This document shows positions 1 through 6,272 of a stretch of 44,706 nt of DNA, one piece after another (within the stretch, counting starts at the first letter, position 1; each line of letters starts with the position of its first letter). Made by a program: the position numbers and the translations under genes. The notes under the pieces were generated by a model that ran no database searches, had not been told where the DNA came from, and saw only the letters and a list, made by a program, of their open reading frames with translations. The stretch is from a virus. The stretch is from IMG/VR virus record IMGVR_UViG_3300047994_000350, positions 1 to 44,706 of that record; one strand, given 5' to 3'.

Positions 1-33
1 CGACCGACGGCTGGCGCAAAACTGGCGACCCGG

Positions 34-597
34 CTAAACCTTGCCGCCGATTTCGACGATCCCGGCGGCCTCGATCATCTGCAGCGTGGTCATGCGCGCC
101 TGGTCGGCGGCGACGGCGCGGCGATAGTCGCTCATCGCCAGCGACGCATCATTGGCGAGGATCGAGTCGGCCAGCGCGCGCCACCAGGCGCGCGAGCAGC
201 TCACCAGGCGGTTGAGAGTGATCGTGCCGCGGTCGATGACGACGATGAGGATCAGGCCGCGGACCGTCTCTGGGAGCGCGCGGGTCGTTTCGGCCGCGGC
301 GCGGATCGCCGCGCGATGCGGACCCTCCGTGATGCCGGCGGCATAGGGCGCGTCATAGGACAGCGCGCCGGCATCGAGCGCGAGCCAGGTCAGCGGGCGC
401 CCCGACAGGACCGCGAGTCGCAGCGGCGCGTCGCGCAGCGCCGCCATCTCCTTGGGCGTCGGCCGGTCGCAGGCGACGGCGAGCAATAGGGTGAGACCCT
501 CGGCCGTCGGCTCGACGATCACCTGCATGCCGCCCGGATGCGGATAGGGGTAGGGGCGGCCGACCGCGAGGCTAACCATCTCCATCGGGCCTCTCAC
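34..597 (-). CDS. Hypothetical phage protein, 187 aa
   Basis: I do not recognise a family. The product has a mixed alpha/beta composition with one hydrophobic stretch near residues 113-121 (RGLILIVVI), which looks like a buried beta strand rather than a membrane helix. The GTG at 597 overlaps the TGA of the upstream HTH gene (GTGA overlap), so the two are probably translationally coupled. In-frame ATG codons at 585 and 579 are alternative starts. It is the last of three minus-strand genes that appear to share the promoter at 1333-1361, so a lysogeny or early role is possible from position alone. Coding is supported by tight packing with its neighbour. Confidence 0.6.
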   Translation of the reverse strand: MRGPMEMVSLAVGRPYPYPHPGGMQVIVEPTAEGLTLLLAVACDRPTPKEMAALRDAPLRLAVLSGRPLTWLALDAGALSYDAPYAAGITEGPHRAAIRAAAETTRALPETVRGLILIVVIDRGTITLNRLVSCSRAWWRALADSILANDASLAMSDYRRAVAADQARMTTLQMIEAAGIVEIGGKV

Positions 598-812
598 GGC
601 TTTGGATGCGGCTCCAGGCCGACGATCTTGCGGGCCTGGGCGCTCTCCATCAGGATTTTGATCAGCACCGCGACGGTGCCGGGGATGTCGCGATCGCCGG
701 CCTCCCAGCGCTGCACGGTGCGGGCCGCCGAGACGCCAAGTACGCGCGCAAAACCCTCGGCGCTGAGGCCGAGGGCGTGGCGGGCGGCTCTAAGGTCGGC
801 GGGAGTCATCAT
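594..812 (-). CDS. XRE-type helix-turn-helix regulator, 72 aa
   Basis: The 72-residue protein is essentially one Cro/CI-type HTH domain. It begins MMTPADLRAARHALGLSAEG, continues with the recognition-helix region VLGVSAARTVQRWEAGDRDI, and ends with a short helix. The pattern of an alanine-rich helix 2, a turn, and RTVQRWE in the recognition helix is classical for the XRE family. It probably represses or activates phage promoters as a dimer. It lies in the minus-strand operon between 840..1283 and 34..597, overlapping the latter by four bases. A full CtrA-type box (829..843) ends 16 bases upstream of its start codon, so it may be cell-cycle controlled. Family call is confident; target sites are unknown. 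Confidence 0.8.
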   Translation of the reverse strand: MMTPADLRAARHALGLSAEGFARVLGVSAARTVQRWEAGDRDIPGTVAVLIKILMESAQARKIVGLEPHPKP

Positions 813-828
813 GTCCTCTATGCCGTGG

Positions 829-843
829 TTAATTGCGCCTTAA
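829..843 (-). promoter_or_regulatory. CtrA-type full binding site TTAA-N7-TTAA
   Basis: On the minus strand the sequence reads TTAAGGCGCAATTAACC, an exact TTAA-N7-TTAA(C) match to the CtrA consensus of alphaproteobacteria. It covers the stop codon of 840..1283 and the short gap before the HTH gene start at 812. In roughly 70% GC DNA an exact match is unexpected by chance, on the order of a few hundredths per 45 kb. I saw no other full match when looking at the TTAA sites of the window. The spacing to the HTH ATG is short for a classical activated promoter, so its effect (activation of an internal start or repression) is inference. Confidence 0.55.
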
Positions 844-1283
844 AGCTGCGAGGCGACGCGGCCCTCGCCAAGTAATAGATAGGCCGCGTGGGTGTCGGCA
901 TCATCGAGACGGGGGTCGCCGCGAAGGTCCGACAGGAGCTGGACGCCCTCGTCGATAAGGGCGACGACATCGCCGACGCTGCGGCAGGGCACCATCTCCC
1001 ATACGCCGATATGCTTGTAATCTGCGCGATCCGGTTGACGCTTGCGCAAGAGGCCGCTGAGCAACTGCTCAGCCCTGACGCGGACCACAGCGTTGAGCTC
1101 GTAATCCTCGCCGGCCTCGTAGCACCCCAGTGCCCCGTCCAAAGACCACGCGACGGCATCCCAATGGCGACTTGGGACGCTATCCCCAAGAGCGGTTATC
1201 GCAAATTCGGAGGGAGTCCACCCCTCGATGACTTTGGTGCGGGTAAACTGGAGGGCATCATTTACGGCATCGTAAAAGGCCAT
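840..1283 (-). CDS. Hypothetical phage protein, 147 aa
   Basis: No family recognised. The start at 1283 is chosen over an upstream in-frame ATG at 1310 because a good Shine-Dalgarno (AAAAAGGAG) lies 8 bases before it. The product begins MAFYDAVNDALQFTRTKVIE and is acidic and soluble, with no signal peptide or membrane segment. It is the first gene behind the minus-strand promoter with the palindromic operator (1333-1361), and therefore the best candidate for the immediate product of that promoter. Its TAA stop is embedded in the CtrA-type box. A lysogeny or early function is an inference from position. Confidence 0.65.
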   Translation of the reverse strand: MAFYDAVNDALQFTRTKVIEGWTPSEFAITALGDSVPSRHWDAVAWSLDGALGCYEAGEDYELNAVVRVRAEQLLSGLLRKRQPDRADYKHIGVWEMVPCRSVGDVVALIDEGVQLLSDLRGDPRLDDADTHAAYLLLGEGRVASQL

Positions 1284-1332
1284 GGTCGAAACTCCTTTTT
1301 GGATCGGCATGAGTGCCGTATCGACAAGAGCT

Positions 1333-1361
1333 TATATACGACCGATGGTCGTAGCCGTCAA
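1333..1361 (-). promoter_or_regulatory. Sigma70-type promoter for the minus-strand operon
   Basis: On the minus strand TTGACG (1361-1356) is followed after exactly 17 bases by TATATA (1338-1333), close to the ideal sigma70 promoter. A start near 1326 would give a leader of about 40 bases before the ATG at 1283. The spacer is almost entirely occupied by a perfect palindrome, so the promoter should be occluded when a repressor is bound. Confidence 0.75.
1337..1353. promoter_or_regulatory. Palindromic operator TACGACC-GAT-GGTCGTA
   Basis: This is a perfect 7-bp inverted repeat with a 3-bp centre, sitting between the -35 and -10 hexamers of the minus-strand promoter. Such placement is typical of phage repressor operators. 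Candidate ligands encoded nearby are the ribbon-helix-helix protein (1370..1528) and the XRE protein (594..812). Which one binds is not shown by the sequence. Confidence 0.7.
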
Positions 1362-1369
1362 GAGCCCTG

Positions 1370-1528
1370 TTGACCCTCTCCACCGGCCCGCAGACCTGTA
1401 TAGTCAGGAGCAGGCTCTCGACGCTCGCCGCGCTCGACGCCTGGGTGAATGCGCAGCCGGACAAGCCCTCGCGCACCGAGGCGTTGAGCCGCCTCATCGC
1501 GCGCGCGACCGGCGGCCCGCCGACCTGA
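1370..1528 (+). CDS. Small ribbon-helix-helix DNA-binding protein, about 52 aa
   Basis: This short reading frame encodes a convincing RHH core: a beta strand (TCIVRSRL), helix A (LAALDAWVNAQPD) and helix B with the signature KPSRTEALSRLIARA, followed by TGA. RHH proteins such as Arc act as dimeric repressors. Adjacency to the palindromic operator 1337-1353 makes it a natural candidate repressor. No ATG is available; the first usable codon is TTG at 1370 (CTG at 1367), with a stop at 1352 bounding the frame. The gene may therefore use a rare start or be a 5'-truncated remnant. The coding frame is supported by the motif, but expression is uncertain. Confidence 0.5.
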   Translation: MTLSTGPQTCIVRSRLSTLAALDAWVNAQPDKPSRTEALSRLIARATGGPPT

Positions 1529-1580
1529 CGCGGTCGCGCCTTTGTGGCGGCGGGTCGGTCTCGCCTGAGTTTACAGGACG

Positions 1581-1610
1581 TTGACACGATCGATCTCCAT
1601 ACGGCATCAT
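1581..1610 (+). promoter_or_regulatory. Candidate promoter of the virion operon
   Basis: A perfect TTGACA (1581-1586) is followed after 18 bases by CATCAT (1605-1610), which matches four of six -10 positions. It lies downstream of the RHH gene and upstream of 1693, the first gene of the long plus-strand operon. A terminator-like hairpin at 1631-1660 separates it from that gene, an arrangement like lambda pR'-tR'. The -10 is imperfect, so confidence is moderate. Confidence 0.45.
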
Positions 1611-1630
1611 CCGCCAGTCTGGACTTTCCG

Positions 1631-1660
1631 CGCCCGGGGCTTTCAAGCCGCCGGGCGTTT
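1631..1660 (+). terminator. Terminator-like hairpin before the virion operon
   Basis: CGCCCGG (1631-1637) pairs with CCGGGCG (1651-1657). An inner stem GGCT/AGCC closes a TTCA loop, with one bulged G, and a short T run (TTT) follows. It could end transcription of the RHH gene or act as an attenuator downstream of the promoter at 1581-1610. The U tract is short, so termination strength is uncertain. Confidence 0.5.
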
Positions 1661-1692
1661 GCGTGTCCAGGCCTCCGTTTCTGGACGACGCC

Positions 1693-2097
1693 ATGGCCCG
1701 AGTCTCCGGTGAACTTGCCGCGTGGGAGAAGGCCAAGGCCGCCCTCGAGCACGCCAAAGCGGACGAGTTGGAAAAGCGGCTCGCCGTGGTGGCGAAGCAC
1801 TTTCCCGACCATGAGAGCGGCACGGCGACCGCCGAACTGGCGGACGGCCGCAAGCTCAAATGCGAGATCGGCACCGAATATGCCGTCGACAAGGAGAAGG
1901 TCGCCGGCGCACTCGACAAGCTCCGCGCGACCGGCAATGAGGGGACGTTCCTCGCCGACCGTGTCATCGGTTTCTCGCCGCGGCTGATGGTCGGCGAGTA
2001 CAAGCGGTTGGAGCCCGTCTATCGACGGATCATCGACAAGGTGATCACGCAGAAGGCGACGACGCCATCGCTCAAGATCGAGGCGCCGAAGGCGTGA
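1693..2097 (+). CDS. Conserved hypothetical phage protein, 134 aa
   Basis: I do not assign a named family. The protein starts MARVSGELAAWEKAKAALEH; its first 50 residues are a charged, probably coiled-coil helix, and the rest is a compact alpha/beta domain containing the segment TATAELADGRKLKCEIGTEY and a basic C-terminus. An upstream in-frame GTG at 1663 would add ten residues, but that codon lies near the foot of the hairpin 1631-1660, so the ATG at 1693 is preferred. It opens the plus-strand operon and overlaps the next gene by four bases (GTGA). Similar small proteins precede gpZ and terminase genes in other phages, but the role is unknown. Confidence 0.65.
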   Translation: MARVSGELAAWEKAKAALEHAKADELEKRLAVVAKHFPDHESGTATAELADGRKLKCEIGTEYAVDKEKVAGALDKLRATGNEGTFLADRVIGFSPRLMVGEYKRLEPVYRRIIDKVITQKATTPSLKIEAPKA

Positions 2098-2291
2098 TCG
2101 GGCCGCCCTGCGCGGGCTGCGCGGCGCGTGCCGCGGCGCTGCGCCAGGCGGTCGCCGGCCTCCGCACCGGGCAGCTCGGCACGGCCACGGATGCACTGGC
2201 CGCCGCCGGGCGCGCGCTGCGCGAGGATGTCGCGGCCTTCGCGCGCGACATGGCGAGAGTGAGGACGCGATGGCCGAAGTCGTCGCGGTAA
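2094..2291 (+). CDS. Small Cys-containing helical protein, 65 aa
   Basis: A 65-residue protein with an N-terminal CAGC pair (residues 6-9) followed by alanine- and arginine-rich helix. The CxxC could bind a metal or form a disulfide, but no partner pair is present. The GTG at 2094 overlaps the previous stop, and its 3' end overlaps the start of the gpZ-like gene by 22 bases, indicating compact coupled translation. No family is recognised; coding is supported by its position between two well-supported genes. Confidence 0.5.
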   Translation: MIGPPCAGCAARAAALRQAVAGLRTGQLGTATDALAAAGRALREDVAAFARDMARVRTRWPKSSR

Positions 2292-2818
2292 ACGTCCAAT
2301 TTGTCGGCCTCCACGAAATGGAGGCAGCCTTCGCGGCGGCGGGATTAAAAGGCCCGTATGCGCTCGCCAAGGCGATCGACTCGGTTGGCAACCGCACGAC
2401 CACGCAGGTCAAGCGGTCGCTGGTCCTGCAGACCGGCGCGAAATACGGCCGCGTCTCGGCCGCGATCGTCACGCGCCAGGCCATGGGCGCGGGCGAGGGG
2501 TCGTATCAGATCGTCGCCCGCGACGTGTACCTGTCGCTCAAGGAGTTCGGGCCGAAGCAGACCAAGAAGGGCGTGAGCGCCGCGCCGTGGCGCAAGCGGC
2601 GGGTCTTCCCGCACACCTTCATCGGGCCCGGCGGCCACGTGTTCGAGCGTGTCGTCGTCGGCGGCAAGCGCGTCGGCCGCCTGCCGCTGCACAAGCTGTC
2701 AGGACCCGCCATCCCGAAAGAGATGGTCAAGGACGAGACGGAGGCGACCTTCTTCGCCTTCACCGCCCGAGAGCTCCCGATCGCGATCGAGAAGGCGCTG
2801 CTGAAGGCGGCGCCATGA
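2270..2818 (+). CDS. Minor tail protein Z-like (lambda gpZ family)
   Basis: The 182-residue protein matches the layout of the lambda gpZ/minor tail protein Z family. It has an N-terminal helical region with VKRSLVLQTGAKYGRVSAAI, a central beta-rich part with FPHTFIGPGGHVFERV, and the C-terminal signature RLPLHKLSGPAIPKEMVKDE. In lambda gpZ completes the tail so that it can join the head. It is unusual here because the tail module of this phage is contractile and Mu-like, and because the gene lies upstream of terminase instead of among tail genes. The ATG at 2270 overlaps the previous gene. Family assignment is from recognisable motifs. Confidence 0.75.
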   Translation: MAEVVAVNVQFVGLHEMEAAFAAAGLKGPYALAKAIDSVGNRTTTQVKRSLVLQTGAKYGRVSAAIVTRQAMGAGEGSYQIVARDVYLSLKEFGPKQTKKGVSAAPWRKRRVFPHTFIGPGGHVFERVVVGGKRVGRLPLHKLSGPAIPKEMVKDETEATFFAFTARELPIAIEKALLKAAP

Positions 2819-3146
2819 GGGGTAACCCATGCTGATGCAGAGACCATCCGTCGCGCAGGAAAGCCCCGTGGCGCCCTCTGCGCCGCGGAGCATGCTCACC
2901 AGCGGGCAGCATCGGTGTGGTGGCTTCACGAGCTCGCTACGGCCACGTGGAGCCCTTCCGCCGGCCCGAGACCATGATCGCGGGTCCTCCCTCCCGGCCC
3001 CCCGCCCGGAGCGGGGCGCCGCCCCCGGGATTTCACGCAATTTAGGGTCCCTCTAGGGGGTTCCGTTCCGATCGCTCGCGGTCGGTAAAAGCCTCGCCGT
3101 TCCAACAAATTACGCTCCAGGCCGGATTCGGAACCCCCCTCCCTCC
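2819..3146. other. Non-coding region, candidate cos/packaging site
   Basis: About 330 bases without a credible gene separate the gpZ-like gene from the terminase small subunit. In lambda-type phages cos lies immediately upstream of the small-subunit gene. The segment holds an inverted repeat GGGGGTTCCG (3056-3065) / CGGAACCCCC (3129-3138), clustered GTTCCG words, and a short A/T-richer stretch (3085-3115). Reading frames here are arginine/proline-rich and look spurious. The cos call is positional inference; the cut site cannot be placed. Confidence 0.4.
3056..3138. repeat. 10-bp inverted repeat upstream of terminase
   Basis: GGGGGTTCCG at 3056-3065 and CGGAACCCCC at 3129-3138 are exact inverted copies separated by 63 bases. 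Nearby TTCCGTTCCG gives a tandem of the half-word. Inverted R-type sites flanking cos are bound by small terminase subunits in lambda-like phages, so this is the best local candidate for a terminase recognition element. Confidence 0.4.
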
Positions 3147-3683
3147 ATGGCCAACGGCGGCGTTCCGGCCTCCCAGCTCGCCAGCCTCTTCGGCTGCGAC
3201 GAAAAAACGATCCGCAACCTCGCCGGCAAGGGCATCGTCGTCCGGGCCGGGCGCGGCGAGTACCAGCCCGCCCTCTCGATCAAGAACTACATCGGCCACC
3301 TTCGGGAGGTTGCCGCCGGACGCCAGGGCGCCGACGAGAAGGTCGACCCCGCCACCGAGGGCGGCCTGCTCAAGCGCGAGATGCGCCGCAACTACGTCCT
3401 GAAGAACGCCATCCTCGAGGGCTCCGCGGTCCGCGTCGAAGACGTTGCGCCGGCCTGGGCCCGCGTCGTGCGCGCCGTGCGCGCGGCAATGCTCGCGGTG
3501 CCGGGGAAGGCGCGCTTCGCCCTGCCGCACCTCACCGCCTTCGACGAGGAGACGCTCGAACAGATCGTCCGCCAGCAGCTCGAGGACGCGGCGCTGGCCG
3601 ACACGCCGCCGGAGATCGACGACCGGCCCGAGCTCGAACTCGCCGCGTCCGCGCCCGAGGCGCCAACGCCGGAGACCGGCTGA
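3147..3683 (+). CDS. Terminase small subunit, Nu1-like
   Basis: The 178-residue protein begins with a winged-HTH-like domain (ASQLASLFGCDEKTIRNLAGKGIVVRAGRGEYQP, given here as the region 8-42) of the kind seen in lambda Nu1: a recognition helix, then a basic wing. A charged central helix region (about 60-95, KREMRRNYVLKNAI) and an acidic C-terminal tail follow, which in this family contacts the large subunit. It binds the packaging site and recruits the motor ATPase. The gene directly precedes the large subunit, overlapping it by one base (TGATG). Location after the candidate cos region fits the role. Confidence 0.85.
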   Translation: MANGGVPASQLASLFGCDEKTIRNLAGKGIVVRAGRGEYQPALSIKNYIGHLREVAAGRQGADEKVDPATEGGLLKREMRRNYVLKNAILEGSAVRVEDVAPAWARVVRAVRAAMLAVPGKARFALPHLTAFDEETLEQIVRQQLEDAALADTPPEIDDRPELELAASAPEAPTPETG

Positions 3684-5548
3684 TGTATGCGCCGCCGCTC
3701 GAGCGCCTCGTCGGCGAGACGCTCGCGCTCCTGAAGCCGCCGCCGCGGCTGCCGCTCTCGGGCTGGGCCGAGGAGTATTTCCGCCTGCCGGAGCGCTCCT
3801 CGGCGCAGCCCGGCCGCTTCCGGCTCTGGAAGTATCAGCGCGCCTGGCTCGACGTCATCGGCGACAAGACCACCCAGCGCGTCACGCTGGAGAAGTCGGC
3901 GCGCATCGGCTTCACCAAATGCCTGATGGCGGCGATCGGCGGCTATGCGGCGAACGCGCCCTGCAGCGTCATCCTGCTGGTGCCGACCCTCGACGACACC
4001 CGCCGCTACGCGGTCGACGAGATCGAGCCGAGCTTCGCCGAGACGCCGAGCCTGCGCGGCCTCATCAGCCGGGGCCGCAACGACGGGCGCAACACGCTCA
4101 CGATGAAGGCCTTCCTAGGCGGCGGGTCTTTGAAGATTCTCGCCGCCCGGAGCCCGCGCAACCTGCGCGCCCACGACGCCAAGGTCCTCTTCATCGACGA
4201 GGCCGACGGCATGGAGGTCACCGTCGAGGGCGACCCGATCGCGCTCGCCGAGAAGCGCACGCTCGCCCACGCCGACCGCAAGATCGTGGTCGGCTCGACG
4301 CCGACGATCGAGGGCATCTCGGTCGTCGACAAGCTCTACAAGGAATCCGACCAGCGGATTTTCGAAGTGCCCTGTCCGCACTGCGGCGGCTTCTTCGAAA
4401 TCCTCTGGCAGCACATCCGCTGGCCGGAGGGACGGCCGGACGAGGCGTGCTGCCACTGCCCGCATTGCGACACGCCGATCGAGGAGCGCTGCAAGCCGGC
4501 GATGATCGCCGCCGGCGACTGGCGCGTCACCCGGCCGGAGGTCGTCGGCCACGCTGGCTTCCGCATCAACGCGCTGGTCTCGCTGTTTTCGAACGCGCGC
4601 TGGCCGGTGCTGGCCGCCGAATATCTGAAGGCGAAGCGCGCCGGCCCGGCCGACCTGCAGGTCTTCGCCAACACGGTCGAGGGCCGCGTCTGGAAGCAGT
4701 CGATCGACTCGATCGACGAGGCGGCACTGCGCGCCCGCGCCGACGTCTTCTCGCTCGACCGGATGCCGACCGAGGTGCTGGCGCTGACGGCGGGCGTCGA
4801 CACGCAGAACGACCGGCTCGAGGTCTCGATCTGGGGCTGGTCGGAGACGACGCCCTTCGCGCTCGGGCATTTTCAGATCTGGGGCTCGACGCTCGAAGAG
4901 GCGACCTGGGACAGGCTCGACGCGCTGCTGCGCCGCAGCTGGCCGCATCCGAACGGCTCGCCGCTCGCGATCGACGCGGTGGCGATCGACTCCGGCGGCA
5001 CGGGGCAGGGGGCGGAGAGCCGCACCCAGCAGGTCTACGACTTCTGCGCACCGCGCGCCGGCCGGCGCATCTATCCGATCAAGGGCATGACCGGGCCGCG
5101 CGTGCCCTGGCAGCGATCGAAGTCGAAGACTCTGCGGGTCAAGCTCGCCCTCGTCGGCGTCGACCCGCTCAAGACCGAGATCATGGAGCGCCTGGCGGCG
5201 CTGCCCTTCCTCGACGCGAAGGGCGAACCGGTCGCGGTCGACGTCGAGGGCGGCCTTGGCCGCAACCCCGCGGCGATCCGCGTCAACGCGAACCTGCCGC
5301 CGGAATGGTTCGAGCAGATGACCTCGGAGCGGCGCTTCATCGCCTATGTCCGCAACCGGCCGCGAATCGAGTTCCGGCCGACGAAGGCCGGCATCCGCAA
5401 CGAGGCGCTCGACTGCGCGGTCTACGCCTTCGCGGTGCGCCACGCGGTTCGCATCGACTTCGCCGAGCGGGCCAGCCGGCGCGCCGAGGCCAGGCCCGCG
5501 CCGAAACGCAGCCTCGCCGACTTCTCAAAACTGAACGGCGGCACATGA
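3683..5548 (+). CDS. Terminase large subunit, lambda gpA family
   Basis: The 621-residue motor/nuclease of DNA packaging. Motifs in order are: adenine-binding KYQR (50-53), Walker A variant KSARIGFTK (71-79), Walker B VLFIDEAD (168-175), coupling motif VVGSTPT (about 202-208), two CxxC zinc-like clusters (231-234 and 257-262), and the nuclease acidic motif AGVDTQND (Asp373). The KSAR-type P-loop and the cysteine clusters are diagnostic of the gpA family rather than the P22/T4 types, so packaging from cos-type ends is likely. Length is normal for the family. The start overlaps the small subunit stop and the stop overlaps the next start (ATGA). Confidence 0.97.
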   Translation: MYAPPLERLVGETLALLKPPPRLPLSGWAEEYFRLPERSSAQPGRFRLWKYQRAWLDVIGDKTTQRVTLEKSARIGFTKCLMAAIGGYAANAPCSVILLVPTLDDTRRYAVDEIEPSFAETPSLRGLISRGRNDGRNTLTMKAFLGGGSLKILAARSPRNLRAHDAKVLFIDEADGMEVTVEGDPIALAEKRTLAHADRKIVVGSTPTIEGISVVDKLYKESDQRIFEVPCPHCGGFFEILWQHIRWPEGRPDEACCHCPHCDTPIEERCKPAMIAAGDWRVTRPEVVGHAGFRINALVSLFSNARWPVLAAEYLKAKRAGPADLQVFANTVEGRVWKQSIDSIDEAALRARADVFSLDRMPTEVLALTAGVDTQNDRLEVSIWGWSETTPFALGHFQIWGSTLEEATWDRLDALLRRSWPHPNGSPLAIDAVAIDSGGTGQGAESRTQQVYDFCAPRAGRRIYPIKGMTGPRVPWQRSKSKTLRVKLALVGVDPLKTEIMERLAALPFLDAKGEPVAVDVEGGLGRNPAAIRVNANLPPEWFEQMTSERRFIAYVRNRPRIEFRPTKAGIRNEALDCAVYAFAVRHAVRIDFAERASRRAEARPAPKRSLADFSKLNGGT

Positions 5549-5910
5549 CCGAGACCCAGAGCTTCGCCGCGCTCGCCGCAGGCCCCTACGCCCGAGGTCC
5601 CTACCGTTCCGGCCGCACGACGGCGATGGTGCGGCAACTGCCCGACGACGGCGCCCCGGTCACCGTCTTCGTCGCGACCCGGGCGTCCGCGTCGTATCTG
5701 CACGACATGATCCGCGCGACGCGCGGCGACCGCCTGGCGCGGGCCGCGCGAATCCTGTCGACGCCAGGCGGCATGCAGCTGCTGCGGCAGCTGCGCGGCC
5801 TCGAGCCGAGCCGCGTCTTCTTCGACCATGCCGTGCTCGAGGCGATGACCTCGGACGAGCGCTTCGACGTCGAGCTGATCCTGCAGCGGCGGACGCCATG
5901 CCCGACGTGA
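5545..5910 (+). CDS. Degenerate P-loop-like phage protein, 121 aa
   Basis: The protein contains GPYRSGRTTAMVRQLPD near residues 18-34, which resembles a Walker A loop with Arg in place of the invariant Lys. It then has a hydrophobic strand VTVFVATRAS and a Walker-B-like RVFFDHAVLE near residue 90. This suggests a truncated or degenerate P-loop NTPase fold. Its length is short for an active ATPase. The ATG overlaps the terminase stop and its 3' end overlaps the next gene by 13 bases. A packaging accessory role is possible from position, but no family is assigned. Confidence 0.6.
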   Translation: MTETQSFAALAAGPYARGPYRSGRTTAMVRQLPDDGAPVTVFVATRASASYLHDMIRATRGDRLARAARILSTPGGMQLLRQLRGLEPSRVFFDHAVLEAMTSDERFDVELILQRRTPCPT

Positions 5911-6137
5911 ACGCGGCGCTCAGCACGCTGCTGCTCATCGAGAGCATCGACGCGGACGGCTTCGGCAACAAGACGCAGCGCAAGCTCGCCATCCTCGTCG
6001 GCCGCGAGATGGCCGTCGCGCAGGCGGCGCGCGAGGCCGCCGTCGCCGAGCTCACGCCCTGCCTCGACGCCGGTCTCTGGGCCGCGAAGCAGGAGCAGGA
6101 CCGCATTCTCGCCGCGCATGACGGGCCGCCCCAATGA
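5898..6137 (+). CDS. Small helical hypothetical protein, 79 aa
   Basis: A 79-residue, mostly helical, soluble protein with no recognised domain. It overlaps the upstream gene by 13 bases and its TGA overlaps the ATG of the following 43-residue frame, consistent with one compact operon. Composition and codon use match neighbours. Function unknown. Confidence 0.55.
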   Translation: MPDVNAALSTLLLIESIDADGFGNKTQRKLAILVGREMAVAQAAREAAVAELTPCLDAGLWAAKQEQDRILAAHDGPPQ

Positions 6138-6265
6138 GGCCGGACTGCCGCATGCGCCGCGACGGGGCCTATGTCTATCTGGTGCGCCAGGCCAACGTCG
6201 TCTTCCTGTTCGCCACGCATGACGCGGCGCGGCGCAAGCAGGCCCAGGTCAGCGGCGCAGGGTGA
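6134..6265 (+). CDS. Very small hypothetical protein, 43 aa
   Basis: A 43-codon frame begins MRPDCRMRRDGAYVYLVRQA, continues NVVFLFATHD, and ends at TGA 6263-6265. The ATG overlaps the previous stop (ATGA). The alternation of GAYVYLVRQ and VVFLFATHDAARR suggests a small beta-hairpin plus helix, and the frame fills the gap to the methyltransferase gene exactly. No family recognised. Confidence 0.45.
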   Translation: MRPDCRMRRDGAYVYLVRQANVVFLFATHDAARRKQAQVSGAG

Positions 6266-6272
6266 CGGCGGC

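Noticed and set aside
1399-1404. TATAGT as a plus-strand -10 for the RHH gene
   Set aside because: The best TTGACC -35 is 23 bases away, too far, and the element lies inside the RHH reading frame.
2829-3056. Short frame in the terminase-upstream gap
   Set aside because: Low complexity (Ser, Pro, Arg), no ribosome site, and it lies in a likely cos region.
3445-5544. Plus-strand frame overlapping the terminase large subunit upstream of the 5545 start
   Set aside because: Arg/Pro/Ala-rich out-of-frame translation; only the part from 5545 reads as protein.
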